Positions 1 through 7,748 are shown, counted from the stretch's first letter. The stretch: 15,487 nt of DNA from CBDAPE01 sp965198325 (GCA_965198325.1 CBDAPE010000004.1:1-15487); one strand, 5' to 3'. Translations and numbers: made by a program. Notes: generated from the sequence alone by a model not told the origin.

Positions 1-71
1 AGGCCGACGCGGCGGCGCGCGCGGGAGGGACCTGTGGGCCCATGGGGTCAAGCGTGGGTTGGGTGGTCGGT

Positions 72-196
72 TCAGTTCGCCGTCGGGGTTTGACGCCTGC
101 GGCTCTGGTTGAGCCTGTAGCTCTCGCCATTCATCTCGAGGATGTTGACGTGGTGGGTGAGGCGGTCGAGGAGAGCGCCGGTAAGCCGCTCGGAGC
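72..196 (-). mobile_element. istB: IS21-family istB 3' remnant
   Basis: Residues 62-101 of the chimeric frame (SERLTGALLDRL..., LEMNGESYRL) match the conserved C-terminal tail of IstB, the AAA+ helper ATPase of IS21-family transposition, recognised from memory of the family. Only about 40 of roughly 250 residues remain: Walker A, Walker B and all upstream parts are missing, and no istA is present. The stop codon is at 72-74, and the 71 nt to the left edge could be the outer end of the element, but I cannot identify an inverted repeat there. The element is therefore a deletion remnant and would be immobile on its own. Confidence 0.75.
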
Positions 197-377
197 CGCC
201 CTTAAGAACATCATCACCCCTGCTGCCGAACAGGAGATCGTTGCTGGAGCCGCCGTAGAGCCGGTCGTCCCCACCTCTGCCAAAAAGGGTGTCATCGCCG
301 CCCTTGCCCTTGATCAGGTCGTTCTGCTGTGTCCCGACGAGGAGGTCGTTTCCTGATCCGCCAACTATCGTCGCCAT
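72..377 (-). pseudogene. RTX calcium-binding repeat protein, 5' fragment fused to IstB C-terminus
   Basis: The 101-residue frame begins with six tandem nonapeptides of the GGxGxDxUx hemolysin-type (RTX) class at residues 6-59, such as GGSGNDLLV and GRGGDDRLY. Such repeats form a calcium-binding parallel beta-roll in proteins exported by type I secretion. A start immediately before the repeats is common in this family, and GAGAGG lies about 8 nt upstream of the ATG at 377. After the sixth repeat the sequence changes at about residue 61 to SERLTGALLDRLTHHV and onward, which is the C-terminal end of IstB and not RTX. RTX proteins are normally hundreds of residues long and carry their export signal at the C-terminus, so this copy is truncated and probably not exportable. 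The remainder may lie beyond the left edge. RTX identity is certain; calling it a pseudogene is an inference. Confidence 0.8.
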
Positions 378-838
378 CGGTCAATCCTCTCGGTAAGATT
401 CCCGGTTTGGCATTACCTAAAAATAATATATTATAACAAATGTATGGCTCATTAGCCATTATTTCCCAGTAATCCGGGGTTTTTATATTAGTTGATGTTA
501 TAATATTTCATCAAATCCAGACAACTCTATGTGATTTAGGGCCAAAGAGTCAACATTTTTTCGAAGAATTTTAACTCTACAAACGACCGATTATGGTCTG
601 ACGGCCCTCACAAATCCGTGATCAATGTTCCAATGTTTCCGCGCGTTACAGGTCGTAATGACTCAGCTTTCGGAGCGATCGTATGATTAATTACATACTG
701 AACTTCGTCCGCCGTCAGTGATACGTGTCACAGCCCCAGACGAGCGTAAAGATTGGCGTTTTGACAGCTTGACGCCGCATTCCCTGTCCTCGCACGGCTG
801 TCCTTGGTTTCTGTTCGACTAGCACATCCCGGTGTCGC
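378..838. other. AT-rich intergenic island without a gene
   Basis: No credible coding frame is present in these 461 bp, which separate the RTX fragment start from the 3' end of the phosphotransferase. Roughly 400-700 is conspicuously AT-rich (runs of AAATAATATATTATAA and TTTTTATATTAG) against a GC-rich window. It holds several dyad symmetries: 444-459, 681-698 and 718-731. The minus strand carries TATAAT at 435-430, about 50 bp upstream of the RTX start, without a convincing -35 box. The likely role is the promoter and leader of the RTX gene, with base composition suggesting acquired DNA. Confidence 0.6.
444..459. repeat. Short perfect hairpin in AT-rich leader
   Basis: ATGGCT-CATT-AGCCAT is a 6-bp stem with a 4-nt loop, followed after one mismatch pair by a further 3-bp complement (439-441 with 461-463). 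It sits just upstream of the minus-strand TATAAT at 435-430, so it could be an operator or an RNA hairpin; no function can be assigned. Confidence 0.4.
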
Positions 839-1843
839 CTAGGGATCAACCCCTTGCATCTTGCGGTTGATTTTCGAGAACCAAGGGACGTGACACGCTG
901 TTGTCGGGGTTCGCTCCGCCCAGCGCGCCGCCTTTGAGCAGGTCGCCGCAAAGCATTCGCCCGTTATCCCCACCTTGTCCGCTGCCAGGCATGTGTCGTA
1001 GTCCCACCACTCGCCGTCACCTCTGTATTCGATAATGAGGGCAAGCCGAATGCACATGTGAAAGGTTCCGAACAGGGCCAGATAATCTCGCGTCCGGGAT
1101 TCCAGCCTCATGTCGCAAAATGACGGGAGATAGCAGGACAGCAACCGCTCCTCGGCGTCAGGTCGATCCGCGACATATTCGTCACCCAGCAGCCAGGCAA
1201 GATCGTCGAGTCGGTTGCGGCAACCGCTGTGTTCCCAGTCGAACCACGCAACTGCCCCGTCGCCGAGCACTGCCGCATTGCCGGGCCGGGCGTCCCATTT
1301 AATGAATTGCGGCTCGCCGGGTTCGAGTCGCTCAAGCAATGTCACCCTATCGAGTGCTGGCGCCGGGATACCGAGGTGTCCGCCGATCCGCGTCGGTGTC
1401 GCAACAAGGTTCTCCAGCCAGGATAGCTTGCGGCCGATCGTCACGACCCGCCGTTCAAGTCCGGCGCGCCGACCCGCCTCGTGGATCGCGGCGAGGCTTT
1501 CGATGGCCCGGCCGAGCAGTGCCTCCCCTTCTTCCGGGGAGGCAGCGTCGAGATCCTGCGATAGCCGGCGCTTGCCCAGGTCTTGCTGGATCAGCCATTC
1601 CCCGTCATAGGCGAGGATTTCCGGCACTGGCGCACCCTCGGCATGAAGCGCGCGGAGTACCTGCATTTCGAGCTCGGCCCGGTTGCTTCGCTTGCGTCGG
1701 GTCACGATCACACTCCGCTCGCCGTACGACAGGCGAAGCGAGCGCCGGCTGCGACCTCCAGGACGCTCGACCATTTCAACGTGATGACCTAGCAGCCGTG
1801 TGCACGCCGCCACCGCATCGCGTTGGTTGATTCGCTCCGTCAT
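839..1843 (-). CDS. Aminoglycoside-phosphotransferase-fold kinase
   Basis: This 334-residue protein has the APH/choline-kinase-like fold. The N-lobe spans about residues 20-90, with a beta strand carrying VIVTRR and a hinge near WLIQQDLG. The catalytic loop is KWDARPGN at 183-190, with the presumed base Asp184 and Asn189. The metal-binding FDWEHSG segment has Asp202. The usual catalytic loop is HGDxxxxN, so His-Gly is replaced by Lys-Trp while the essential Asp and Asn remain. The family phosphorylates small hydroxyl compounds (aminoglycosides, sugars, choline, amino sugars); the substrate here cannot be read from the sequence. AAGGTGA lies about 12 nt upstream of the ATG. It is divergent from the mutase gene over 165 bp. 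Resistance should not be inferred from the family name. Confidence 0.8.
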   Translation of the reverse strand: MTERINQRDAVAACTRLLGHHVEMVERPGGRSRRSLRLSYGERSVIVTRRKRSNRAELEMQVLRALHAEGAPVPEILAYDGEWLIQQDLGKRRLSQDLDAASPEEGEALLGRAIESLAAIHEAGRRAGLERRVVTIGRKLSWLENLVATPTRIGGHLGIPAPALDRVTLLERLEPGEPQFIKWDARPGNAAVLGDGAVAWFDWEHSGCRNRLDDLAWLLGDEYVADRPDAEERLLSCYLPSFCDMRLESRTRDYLALFGTFHMCIRLALIIEYRGDGEWWDYDTCLAADKVGITGECFAATCSKAARWAERTPTTACHVPWFSKINRKMQGVDP

Positions 1844-2008
1844 CCGGACCCGTTCACCTTTTAGACCACTGCGTAGCCTAGCCCATGCACCTCCGGCGCG
1901 TCATGCCGCACGCGACAGGCTTGCTGAGGGGCCCGGCGCTGGGCTAGAACCCAGACAACCCACGGCTGCGGACAACGCAGGCCCGCCAGCCCTCTCGAAA
2001 GGACCACC

Positions 2009-3409
2009 ATGACTGGCAGCCATCGGTTCGACCCCACAATTCTTCGCGAATACGACATCCGTGGCGTCGTCGGCGACAGCCTGACCACTGCAGACGCCAC
2101 GGCAATCGGGCTGACGTTTGCAGCAGCCGTCGCCGGCGATGGTGAACCGGCCGGCAAACGGGTCTGCGTCGGCTACGACGGACGGCTCAGCTCGCCCGAC
2201 ATGGAAGCAGCTCTTACCGACGGTCTGACTCGAGGCGGCGTCGATGTACTGCTGGCCGGCCTCGGCCCCACGCCGATGCTCTATTACGCCGTTCATCACG
2301 CCGATGCGGACGGCGGTATCATGGTCACGGGCTCCCACAATCCTCCAGACTACAACGGGTTCAAATTCATGCTGGGAAAAAACTCGTTTTTCGGCGAGAG
2401 CATCCAGCAACTCGGCCAATTGGCTGGTGCAGGCCTCGAGTCGCTAGCCGCGACGACGCCCGGAACGGCAAGCGCTGCTCCTGTCTTCGAGCCATATGTG
2501 GCTAACCTCGCCGCCGCCTATGGGGCGGAAATCGGACTGCGAGTGGCCTGGGACGCAGGCAACGGGGCCACGGGTGACGCCCTGTGTAAACTCGTCGAAC
2601 GCCTGCCCGGCGACCACATCCTGCTTAATGAAACGATCGACGGCAGATTTCCGGTTCATCACCCGGATCCGACGCAACCGGAAAATCTCGAGCAGCTTAT
2701 CGCGGTCGTGACGGAGCGCGACTGCGATGCCGGGATCGCGTTCGACGGCGACGGCGACCGGATTGGTGTCGTGGATCGCGAAGGCGAGATCCTCTGGGGC
2801 GATCAACTCATGGCAATCTTTGCCGCCGACCTGCTGAACGAATCGCCAGGCGCGACGATCATTACCGACGTGAAGGCAAGCCAAACTCTGTTCGATCAGA
2901 TTGAAAGACTCGGCGGTCACCCCCTCATGTGGAGAACCGGCCATTCCCTGATCAAGCAGAAAATGGCCGAGACCCACGCGCCCCTCGCCGGGGAGATGAG
3001 CGGCCATATCTTCTTCGCGGATCGCTATTACGGCTTCGACGATGCGCTCTACGCGGCTGTCCGTTTGCTCAATATCGTGGCGCGCTCCGATCGGTCTTTG
3101 GCAGAGATGCGAAACCAATTGCCGGCAACCGTAAACACGCCGGAGCTTCGCTTCGATTGTGCGGATGATCGTAAGTTCGCAGTCGTCGACGAGGTCCGCG
3201 CCCGGCTCGCCGCTTCAGACGCCGACATCAACGGTATCGACGGCGTCCGGGTCAATACGGCTGACGGCTGGTGGCTTTTGCGGGCGTCAAATACGCAACC
3301 TGTCCTAGTCGCACGCTGCGAAGCCGTTGATGAAACCGGGCTTGATCGGCTTAAAGGCAATCTTGTGGGGCACCTCGTGCAGAGCGGTATCGAGCCGCCT
3401 AAATTTTAA
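2009..3409 (+). CDS. Phosphomannomutase/phosphoglucomutase
   Basis: This is a cytosolic alpha-D-phosphohexomutase interconverting hexose-1- and hexose-6-phosphates for sugar-nucleotide and exopolysaccharide synthesis. At 466 residues it is close to the length of Pseudomonas AlgC. All four active-site signatures are visible in order: the phosphoserine loop TGSHNP (Ser109), the metal loop DGDGD (Asp246, Asp248, Asp250), the sugar-recognition loop GEMSGH (328-333), and the phosphate-binding loop RASNTQP (425-431). The GEMSGH form is typical of bifunctional PMM/PGM enzymes rather than phosphoglucosamine mutases. GAAAGGACC precedes the ATG by a few bases. The gene stands alone apart from nrtS 43 bp downstream, and the two products have no obvious shared role. 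Confidence 0.95.
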   Translation: MTGSHRFDPTILREYDIRGVVGDSLTTADATAIGLTFAAAVAGDGEPAGKRVCVGYDGRLSSPDMEAALTDGLTRGGVDVLLAGLGPTPMLYYAVHHADADGGIMVTGSHNPPDYNGFKFMLGKNSFFGESIQQLGQLAGAGLESLAATTPGTASAAPVFEPYVANLAAAYGAEIGLRVAWDAGNGATGDALCKLVERLPGDHILLNETIDGRFPVHHPDPTQPENLEQLIAVVTERDCDAGIAFDGDGDRIGVVDREGEILWGDQLMAIFAADLLNESPGATIITDVKASQTLFDQIERLGGHPLMWRTGHSLIKQKMAETHAPLAGEMSGHIFFADRYYGFDDALYAAVRLLNIVARSDRSLAEMRNQLPATVNTPELRFDCADDRKFAVVDEVRARLAASDADINGIDGVRVNTADGWWLLRASNTQPVLVARCEAVDETGLDRLKGNLVGHLVQSGIEPPKF

Positions 3410-3452
3410 GCGGGCACCGCCGCGGGCACCCTGAAGCAGGAGATTTATTGCC

Positions 3453-3704
3453 ATGTCCAGAGATCCGAACCAGCGCAAACGCGAAAGCCTCCTGTCTCTC
3501 CTATTTTCCCACGGCATTCCGCGGCGCTCCCTGATCGTCGCGATCGTCGTCGGAAGCATCCTGAACCTGGTCAACCAGGGCGACGTCCTGTGGGGCGACG
3601 CATCGTTGGACAGCCTCAAATTGGGCCTGACCTATATCGTACCCTATTGCGTCGCCGCCTACGGGGCCGTGACGGCTCGACTCCATTTTCTTGCGCGGCG
3701 TTAG
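3453..3704 (+). CDS. nrtS: NrtS-family nitrate/nitrite transporter
   Basis: This 83-residue membrane protein has two hydrophobic segments, about residues 27-45 (SLIVAIVVGSILNLVNQGD) and 57-76 (LKLGLTYIVPYCVAAYGAV). The ILNLVNQGD block and the second-helix LTYIVPYCVxxYGAV block are hallmarks of NrtS, a very small nitrate/nitrite transporter family described in cyanobacteria and proteobacteria. The basic N-terminus (RDPNQRKR) should be cytoplasmic, and such a short protein must oligomerise. AGGAG lies about 10 nt before the ATG. Its 3' end overlaps the next gene by 14 nt, suggesting translational coupling. Nitrate transport by this copy is inferred from the family. Confidence 0.85.
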   Translation: MSRDPNQRKRESLLSLLFSHGIPRRSLIVAIVVGSILNLVNQGDVLWGDASLDSLKLGLTYIVPYCVAAYGAVTARLHFLARR

Positions 3705-5991
3705 ACGACTTTTCGCGCGGTGCGGCAGACGGCGGCTTGTGCCCGGCGTGGTCCTGTTCGCCATCGCGGTGACCGGCTGCACGCTGCTGACCGCTTTGCC
3801 CGACAAAACGAACCTCGAAGACCGGCTGAGCGTCTTTCCAATCGACGACCTTCCGCTTGCCGAGGCGGTTGTCATAAATTGGAACCAAAATCAGATACCG
3901 TTCATAGAGGCGAAGACGGACCAGGATGCCGCTTTCACCCTGGGGCTGGTTCACGCCCACCTCCGCCTGGGTCAAATCGAGCTGCTACGCCGAATCTCGC
4001 GAGGCCGCCTGGCAGAGGCGGTTGGACCTTTTGTGATCGATATCGACCGGTCCCTGCGAATTTTGAACTTCCCGAAGGCGGCCGAATCCATCGAGGCTGC
4101 CATGCCCGCCGAAACCCGCAGCTGGCTCGCAAGCTTCGTCGCGGGGCTAAACCACTACCAGGATCGCCTGACCGCCTTGCCCCATGAATTCCAGGTCCTG
4201 GATATTGAGCCAGAACCCTGGACGCTCACCGATTTGGTTGCCATCGGCCGGCTCGCCGCCACCGATGTCAACTGGCTGTTCTGGTTTCGCTTATGGAACC
4301 TTCGCGAGCGGGATGACTGGCCTTCCCTGTGGGCCCGCCTGCTGGACGGCGGGAGCGCTTCCCTGCCCAGCTTCGAGACCACCGAAGTTGGCGACCTCGC
4401 CGACCTGCTGACCGGTACGGGGCGTCCGGGGAGCAATGCGGTGGTGCTGTCCCCGGCATTGACGACCACGGGTGGCGCGATCATGGCCAATGACCCCCAT
4501 CTTGGCCTTCTCCTGCCCAACAGCTGGTTACTCGCCGGCTACAAGTCGCCCTCCTACCATGTCGTCGGCCTGATGATCCCGGGGCTGCCATTCGTTGCTG
4601 TCGGCCGCAATCCCGACATCGCGTGGGGCGGCACGAACATGCGCGCCGCCAGCAGTTCACTCTATGACGTCGCCGGTCTCGGTGAAAACGCCATCGAGAG
4701 TCGCGAAGAGCCGATCGCAGTGCGCTGGTGGTTCGATTCGAGCGTCCAGCCACGCGAAAGCGATCTGGGGCCAATCGTATCCGATTCGCCGTTCCTCGAG
4801 CCCAGGGATGGGGAAACAGTCGCGCTTCGCTGGGCCGGACATGACGTCAGCGACGAATTCACCGCCATGCTCGCCGTGAATCAGGCCCGGGACTGGCCGG
4901 CCTTCCGGTCGGCTTTCGAGAGTTTTGCGGCCTCCGGCCAGAACATGCTCTATGCCGACGCCCGGGGAAATATCGGTCAGGTCATGGCGGTCCGCCTGCC
5001 CCTGCGCAACAGTGAGGCACCCCGCGACATGATCCTTACACCCGAAGAGGACGGCGCCGACTGGCGAACCGGACTCACCTCCAGCGACCTTCCTGCGGCG
5101 TTCAACCCGGCCCGGGGCTATCTGGTTTCGGCCAACAACAAGCCCGCGCAGACGGCCTTTCCCGTCGGCTATTTCTACTCGCCCGACGATCGTGTCGAAC
5201 GCCTCAGCCAACAAATCGAGTCCATGGGGCCATTCGATCTGACCGCCGTGCGCAACCTGCAAACCGATGTCTATTCGCGCTCATCCGTAGAACTGCGCAA
5301 TATCTTGCTCGCCGTAATCGAAAAAACCGGCGCGGCAACGGAACAAGCGGAAGGGCTGATCGCGAGCCTCAGCGAGTGGACCGGCGACTACGGGGTCGAG
5401 TCCCGAGGCGCGCTCGTGTTCGAGCTGATCTTCGTTCACTTTATGGAAGCCTACTACGACAGGGATTATTCCGAGGGCGAGCGAAAGAGCGTATTCAGCG
5501 TCGCCAACCTCGCCCGCTTCGTGACCCAAGAAATCGACGACGCGCCGGTGGACCGGCTGAAGGCCGCTCTCGACGAGGCGCTGGCGCGAGCCGCCGAAGA
5601 CCTCGTCGACGCCCGCGTCTGGGGCGATATCCACCGGCTTCGACTCGGCCATCTGCTGAAGAACCTACCCCTGCTGGGTAACCGCTATGAATTCGTCGAT
5701 CTCCCCGTCGCAGGCTCACGCCATACGGTGATGAAGACGAGCCACGGCCTTACGGCGGAAGTTCACGGCACGAGCTACGGCTCCAATGCCCGCCATGTCT
5801 CAGACCTCTCGGACCCGGACGCGAACTATTTCGTCCTGCTCGGCGGCCAGGACGGTTGGCTCGGGAGCAGCACCTTTCTGGACCAGCTCGAGCCTTGGCT
5901 GGCCGGCCGGGACATTCGCCTTCCTCTTCGCCCGGAGACGGTGCGCAAGGAGTTTCCGATCGGAATGATCCTGACGCCCGAAAATCCGTAA
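3691..5991 (+). CDS. Penicillin-acylase-family lipoprotein (Ntn hydrolase)
   Basis: This 766-residue precursor belongs to the penicillin G acylase/AHL acylase/cephalosporin acylase family, which hydrolyses amide bonds after self-cleavage into alpha and beta chains. The presumed N-terminal nucleophile of the beta chain is Ser248 in PGSNAVV (codon 4432-4434), followed by the family signature MANDPHLGL (265-273). A probable oxyanion Asn is in SANNKP (482-483). The N-terminus is basic (RRLFARCGRRR), then hydrophobic, ending in the lipobox VTGC with Cys30, so the protein should be a membrane-anchored periplasmic lipoprotein. The start is TTG at 3691, inside nrtS; the next in-frame option, GTG at 3739, would remove the basic n-region. 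The substrate is unknown; N-acyl-homoserine lactones, beta-lactams or N-acyl amino acids are family options. Confidence 0.87.
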   Translation: MRGVRRLFARCGRRRLVPGVVLFAIAVTGCTLLTALPDKTNLEDRLSVFPIDDLPLAEAVVINWNQNQIPFIEAKTDQDAAFTLGLVHAHLRLGQIELLRRISRGRLAEAVGPFVIDIDRSLRILNFPKAAESIEAAMPAETRSWLASFVAGLNHYQDRLTALPHEFQVLDIEPEPWTLTDLVAIGRLAATDVNWLFWFRLWNLRERDDWPSLWARLLDGGSASLPSFETTEVGDLADLLTGTGRPGSNAVVLSPALTTTGGAIMANDPHLGLLLPNSWLLAGYKSPSYHVVGLMIPGLPFVAVGRNPDIAWGGTNMRAASSSLYDVAGLGENAIESREEPIAVRWWFDSSVQPRESDLGPIVSDSPFLEPRDGETVALRWAGHDVSDEFTAMLAVNQARDWPAFRSAFESFAASGQNMLYADARGNIGQVMAVRLPLRNSEAPRDMILTPEEDGADWRTGLTSSDLPAAFNPARGYLVSANNKPAQTAFPVGYFYSPDDRVERLSQQIESMGPFDLTAVRNLQTDVYSRSSVELRNILLAVIEKTGAATEQAEGLIASLSEWTGDYGVESRGALVFELIFVHFMEAYYDRDYSEGERKSVFSVANLARFVTQEIDDAPVDRLKAALDEALARAAEDLVDARVWGDIHRLRLGHLLKNLPLLGNRYEFVDLPVAGSRHTVMKTSHGLTAEVHGTSYGSNARHVSDLSDPDANYFVLLGGQDGWLGSSTFLDQLEPWLAGRDIRLPLRPETVRKEFPIGMILTPENP

Positions 5992-6003
5992 AAAATTATT
6001 TAA

Positions 6004-6032
6004 TTGCAAAGTGTTACCACGATATGTATATA
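6004..6032 (+). promoter_or_regulatory. Possible upstream sigma-70-like promoter
   Basis: TTGCAA at 6004-6009 and TATATA at 6027-6032 are separated by 17 nt, each matching four of six consensus positions. It lies in the AT-rich start of the gap before the monooxygenase operon, about 210 bp from the first start codon. It is weaker than the arrangement at 6118-6147. Confidence 0.3.
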
Positions 6033-6117
6033 TATGTCGCGGAGGCCTTGCGCCACAACTGGGCCCACCTCGATTTTTCCTATATTCTGACTTACGTTGC
6101 CATGTTGAATGACCAAT

Positions 6118-6147
6118 TTGACCCCTCCCCAATTGGGGAGGTATGTT
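6118..6147 (+). promoter_or_regulatory. Candidate promoter of the monooxygenase operon
   Basis: TTGACC at 6118-6123 (five of six to the -35 consensus) and TATGTT at 6142-6147 (four of six, with the key T-A and final T) are separated by exactly 18 nt. That spacer is filled end to end by a perfect palindrome. Transcription would begin near 6154, giving a leader of about 90 nt before the alpha-subunit ATG at 6245. A palindrome between the boxes is the layout of MerR-family activated promoters, whose spacers are usually 19-20 nt. Confidence 0.5.
6124..6141. promoter_or_regulatory. Perfect 18-bp palindromic operator
   Basis: CCTCCCCAATTGGGGAGG reads identically on both strands with no mismatch and stops exactly at the -35 and -10 hexamers. 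A dimeric regulator site is the natural reading. No regulator gene is within the window to assign it to. Confidence 0.6.
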
Positions 6148-6234
6148 CCGTGAGATAATGCGTGACGAATGGCCCGATCGAGGGTAACCGTAGATGCGCT
6201 TTCGCGGATGCCCGCGGACTGAATTCCGGTCATC

Positions 6235-6240
6235 AGGAGG
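6235..6240 (+). promoter_or_regulatory. Shine-Dalgarno fixing the tmoA start
   Basis: AGGAGG ends 4 nt before ATG 6245, close but workable spacing. It decides the start over the in-frame ATG at 6194, which would add 17 residues that do not resemble the family's N-terminus and has no ribosome site. Confidence 0.85.
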
Positions 6241-6244
6241 AACC

Positions 6245-7741
6245 ATGACCCTGCTCAAACGCTCCGAATGGTATGACACGGCGCGAAACGTCAACTGGAC
6301 GCCCAAATACGTGCCGTTCGAAGAGATCTTCCCGAAGGACTTGTCGGATGCCTTCGAGCTTCCGGTAGAGGAATGGGAAACCTTCGACGAAAACTACAAG
6401 GACACATTCCGGGATTACGTGCACGTCCAGCGCGAGAAGGACGCCTACGCCTATTCGATTCGGGCGGCGCTCGAACGCTCGAAACTCTATGACGAAGCCG
6501 ATCCGGGCTGGCGAAACCTCGTGAAGGCCCACTACGGCGGCGTGTCGATCGTCGAGATGTCGGCGGGCGTTCTTCAGGGTCGTTTCGCGCGGTTTTCCAA
6601 GTCACCCTCACAGCGCAATATCTGCGTTCTGGGAACCCTCGACGAGATCCGCCACGCCCAGATTCATCTCTATTTCGCCTACGAGCATATCAAGAAAGAC
6701 CCCCAATTCGACTGGGCGATCAAGGCGTTCCATACGAACAACTGGGTCGCGATTTCGGTCAAGCATCTGCTCGACGATATGGAGCAGCGCGACGTCATCG
6801 CCTCGACCATCATGACCAATCTGATCTTCGAAGTCGCGTTCACGAACCTGCAGTTCGTCGGGCTGTCGGCGGACGCCCATGCGACGGGCGATCATACCTT
6901 CGAACATCTCATCCAGAGCATCCAAACCGACGAGGCGCGGCACGCGCAGATCTGCAATCCCGTTATTCGAATGGCCGTGCGCAACGGCAAGAAGGACGAG
7001 TGCCAGGAGCTCATGGAGATGGCATTCTGGCGGATGTGGCGCATCTTTGCCCTGGTTTCAGGCAACGCCATGGATTACGGCACGCCGTTACACGCCCGGG
7101 AGCGTTCGTTCAAAGAGTTCATGCACGAGTGGGTCATTACCCAGTTCGAGCGACAGCTCATCGATCTCGGGCTCGACCGACCGTGGTACTGGGATATCTT
7201 CCTGCGTGACATCGAGACCTTCCATCACCAGCAGCATATCGGTGTCTGGTTGTGGCGCTGCACCCTGTGGTGGGATGACAATGCCGGGGTGACCGCCCCG
7301 GAGCGTGAGTGGCTCGAAGAAAAATATCCCGGCTGGGGCAACACCTACGGCAAGCTGTGGGACGTGATCGCCGAGAACATTGCCGAGGGGCGTATGGAGC
7401 GCACCATTCCGCAGGCCGGCGCGTTGATCTGCAACATGAGCCAGGCCGCGATCAGCGGCCAGTGCGGCGACGAATGGGACGTTAAGGACTACTACATCGA
7501 CCACGAGGGGCATCGCTATCACTTCGGCTCTGAGGTCGATCGCTGGATTTTCACCCGGGACCCGGACCGCTACAAGGATTACCCGTCGTTTACGGACCGG
7601 GAGCTGTCCGGCGAGGTTTCCGATACGTTATTCGGATTCCTAAGCTTTATGGGGCTGCAACCCGGCTACGACACGGGAACCGACTCCCGGAATTACGAGT
7701 GGATCAAGGATTACTACGCGAAACACGAAGCCGCTGAATAA
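6245..7741 (+). CDS. tmoA: Diiron monooxygenase hydroxylase alpha subunit, toluene/alkene type
   Basis: This is the catalytic subunit of a soluble diiron monooxygenase that inserts one O2-derived oxygen into an aromatic, alkene or alkane. It has 498 residues against about 500 in toluene-4-monooxygenase TmoA, which it follows end to end from SEWYDTARNVNWTP to the C-terminus. All six iron ligands are visible: Glu104, Glu134 and His137 (DEIRH), Glu196, and Glu230 and His233 (DEARH). The active-site Thr200 (FT in FEVAFTNLQF) is also kept. Compared with TmoA as I recall it, the pocket has I100V, G103V, Q141H and F176L. It heads the operon with gamma, effector and beta genes; function requires the beta and gamma subunits in a hydroxylase dimer plus a Rieske ferredoxin and a reductase. 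The fold and chemistry are sure; the substrate is not. Confidence 0.95.
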   Translation: MTLLKRSEWYDTARNVNWTPKYVPFEEIFPKDLSDAFELPVEEWETFDENYKDTFRDYVHVQREKDAYAYSIRAALERSKLYDEADPGWRNLVKAHYGGVSIVEMSAGVLQGRFARFSKSPSQRNICVLGTLDEIRHAQIHLYFAYEHIKKDPQFDWAIKAFHTNNWVAISVKHLLDDMEQRDVIASTIMTNLIFEVAFTNLQFVGLSADAHATGDHTFEHLIQSIQTDEARHAQICNPVIRMAVRNGKKDECQELMEMAFWRMWRIFALVSGNAMDYGTPLHARERSFKEFMHEWVITQFERQLIDLGLDRPWYWDIFLRDIETFHHQQHIGVWLWRCTLWWDDNAGVTAPEREWLEEKYPGWGNTYGKLWDVIAENIAEGRMERTIPQAGALICNMSQAAISGQCGDEWDVKDYYIDHEGHRYHFGSEVDRWIFTRDPDRYKDYPSFTDRELSGEVSDTLFGFLSFMGLQPGYDTGTDSRNYEWIKDYYAKHEAAE

Positions 7742-7748
7742 GACGGCA

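Noticed and set aside
657..720. Tiny frames of about 10-12 codons in the AT-rich island
   Set aside because: They are too short and lack ribosome sites; no leader-peptide pattern was seen.
6194..6244. Longer N-terminus for the alpha subunit from ATG 6194
   Set aside because: There is no ribosome site, the extra 17 residues do not fit the family, and AGGAGG supports ATG 6245.
5992..6244. Sigma-54 (-24/-12) promoter before the monooxygenase operon
   Set aside because: No GG-N10-GC element in the proper context was found by eye on the plus strand.
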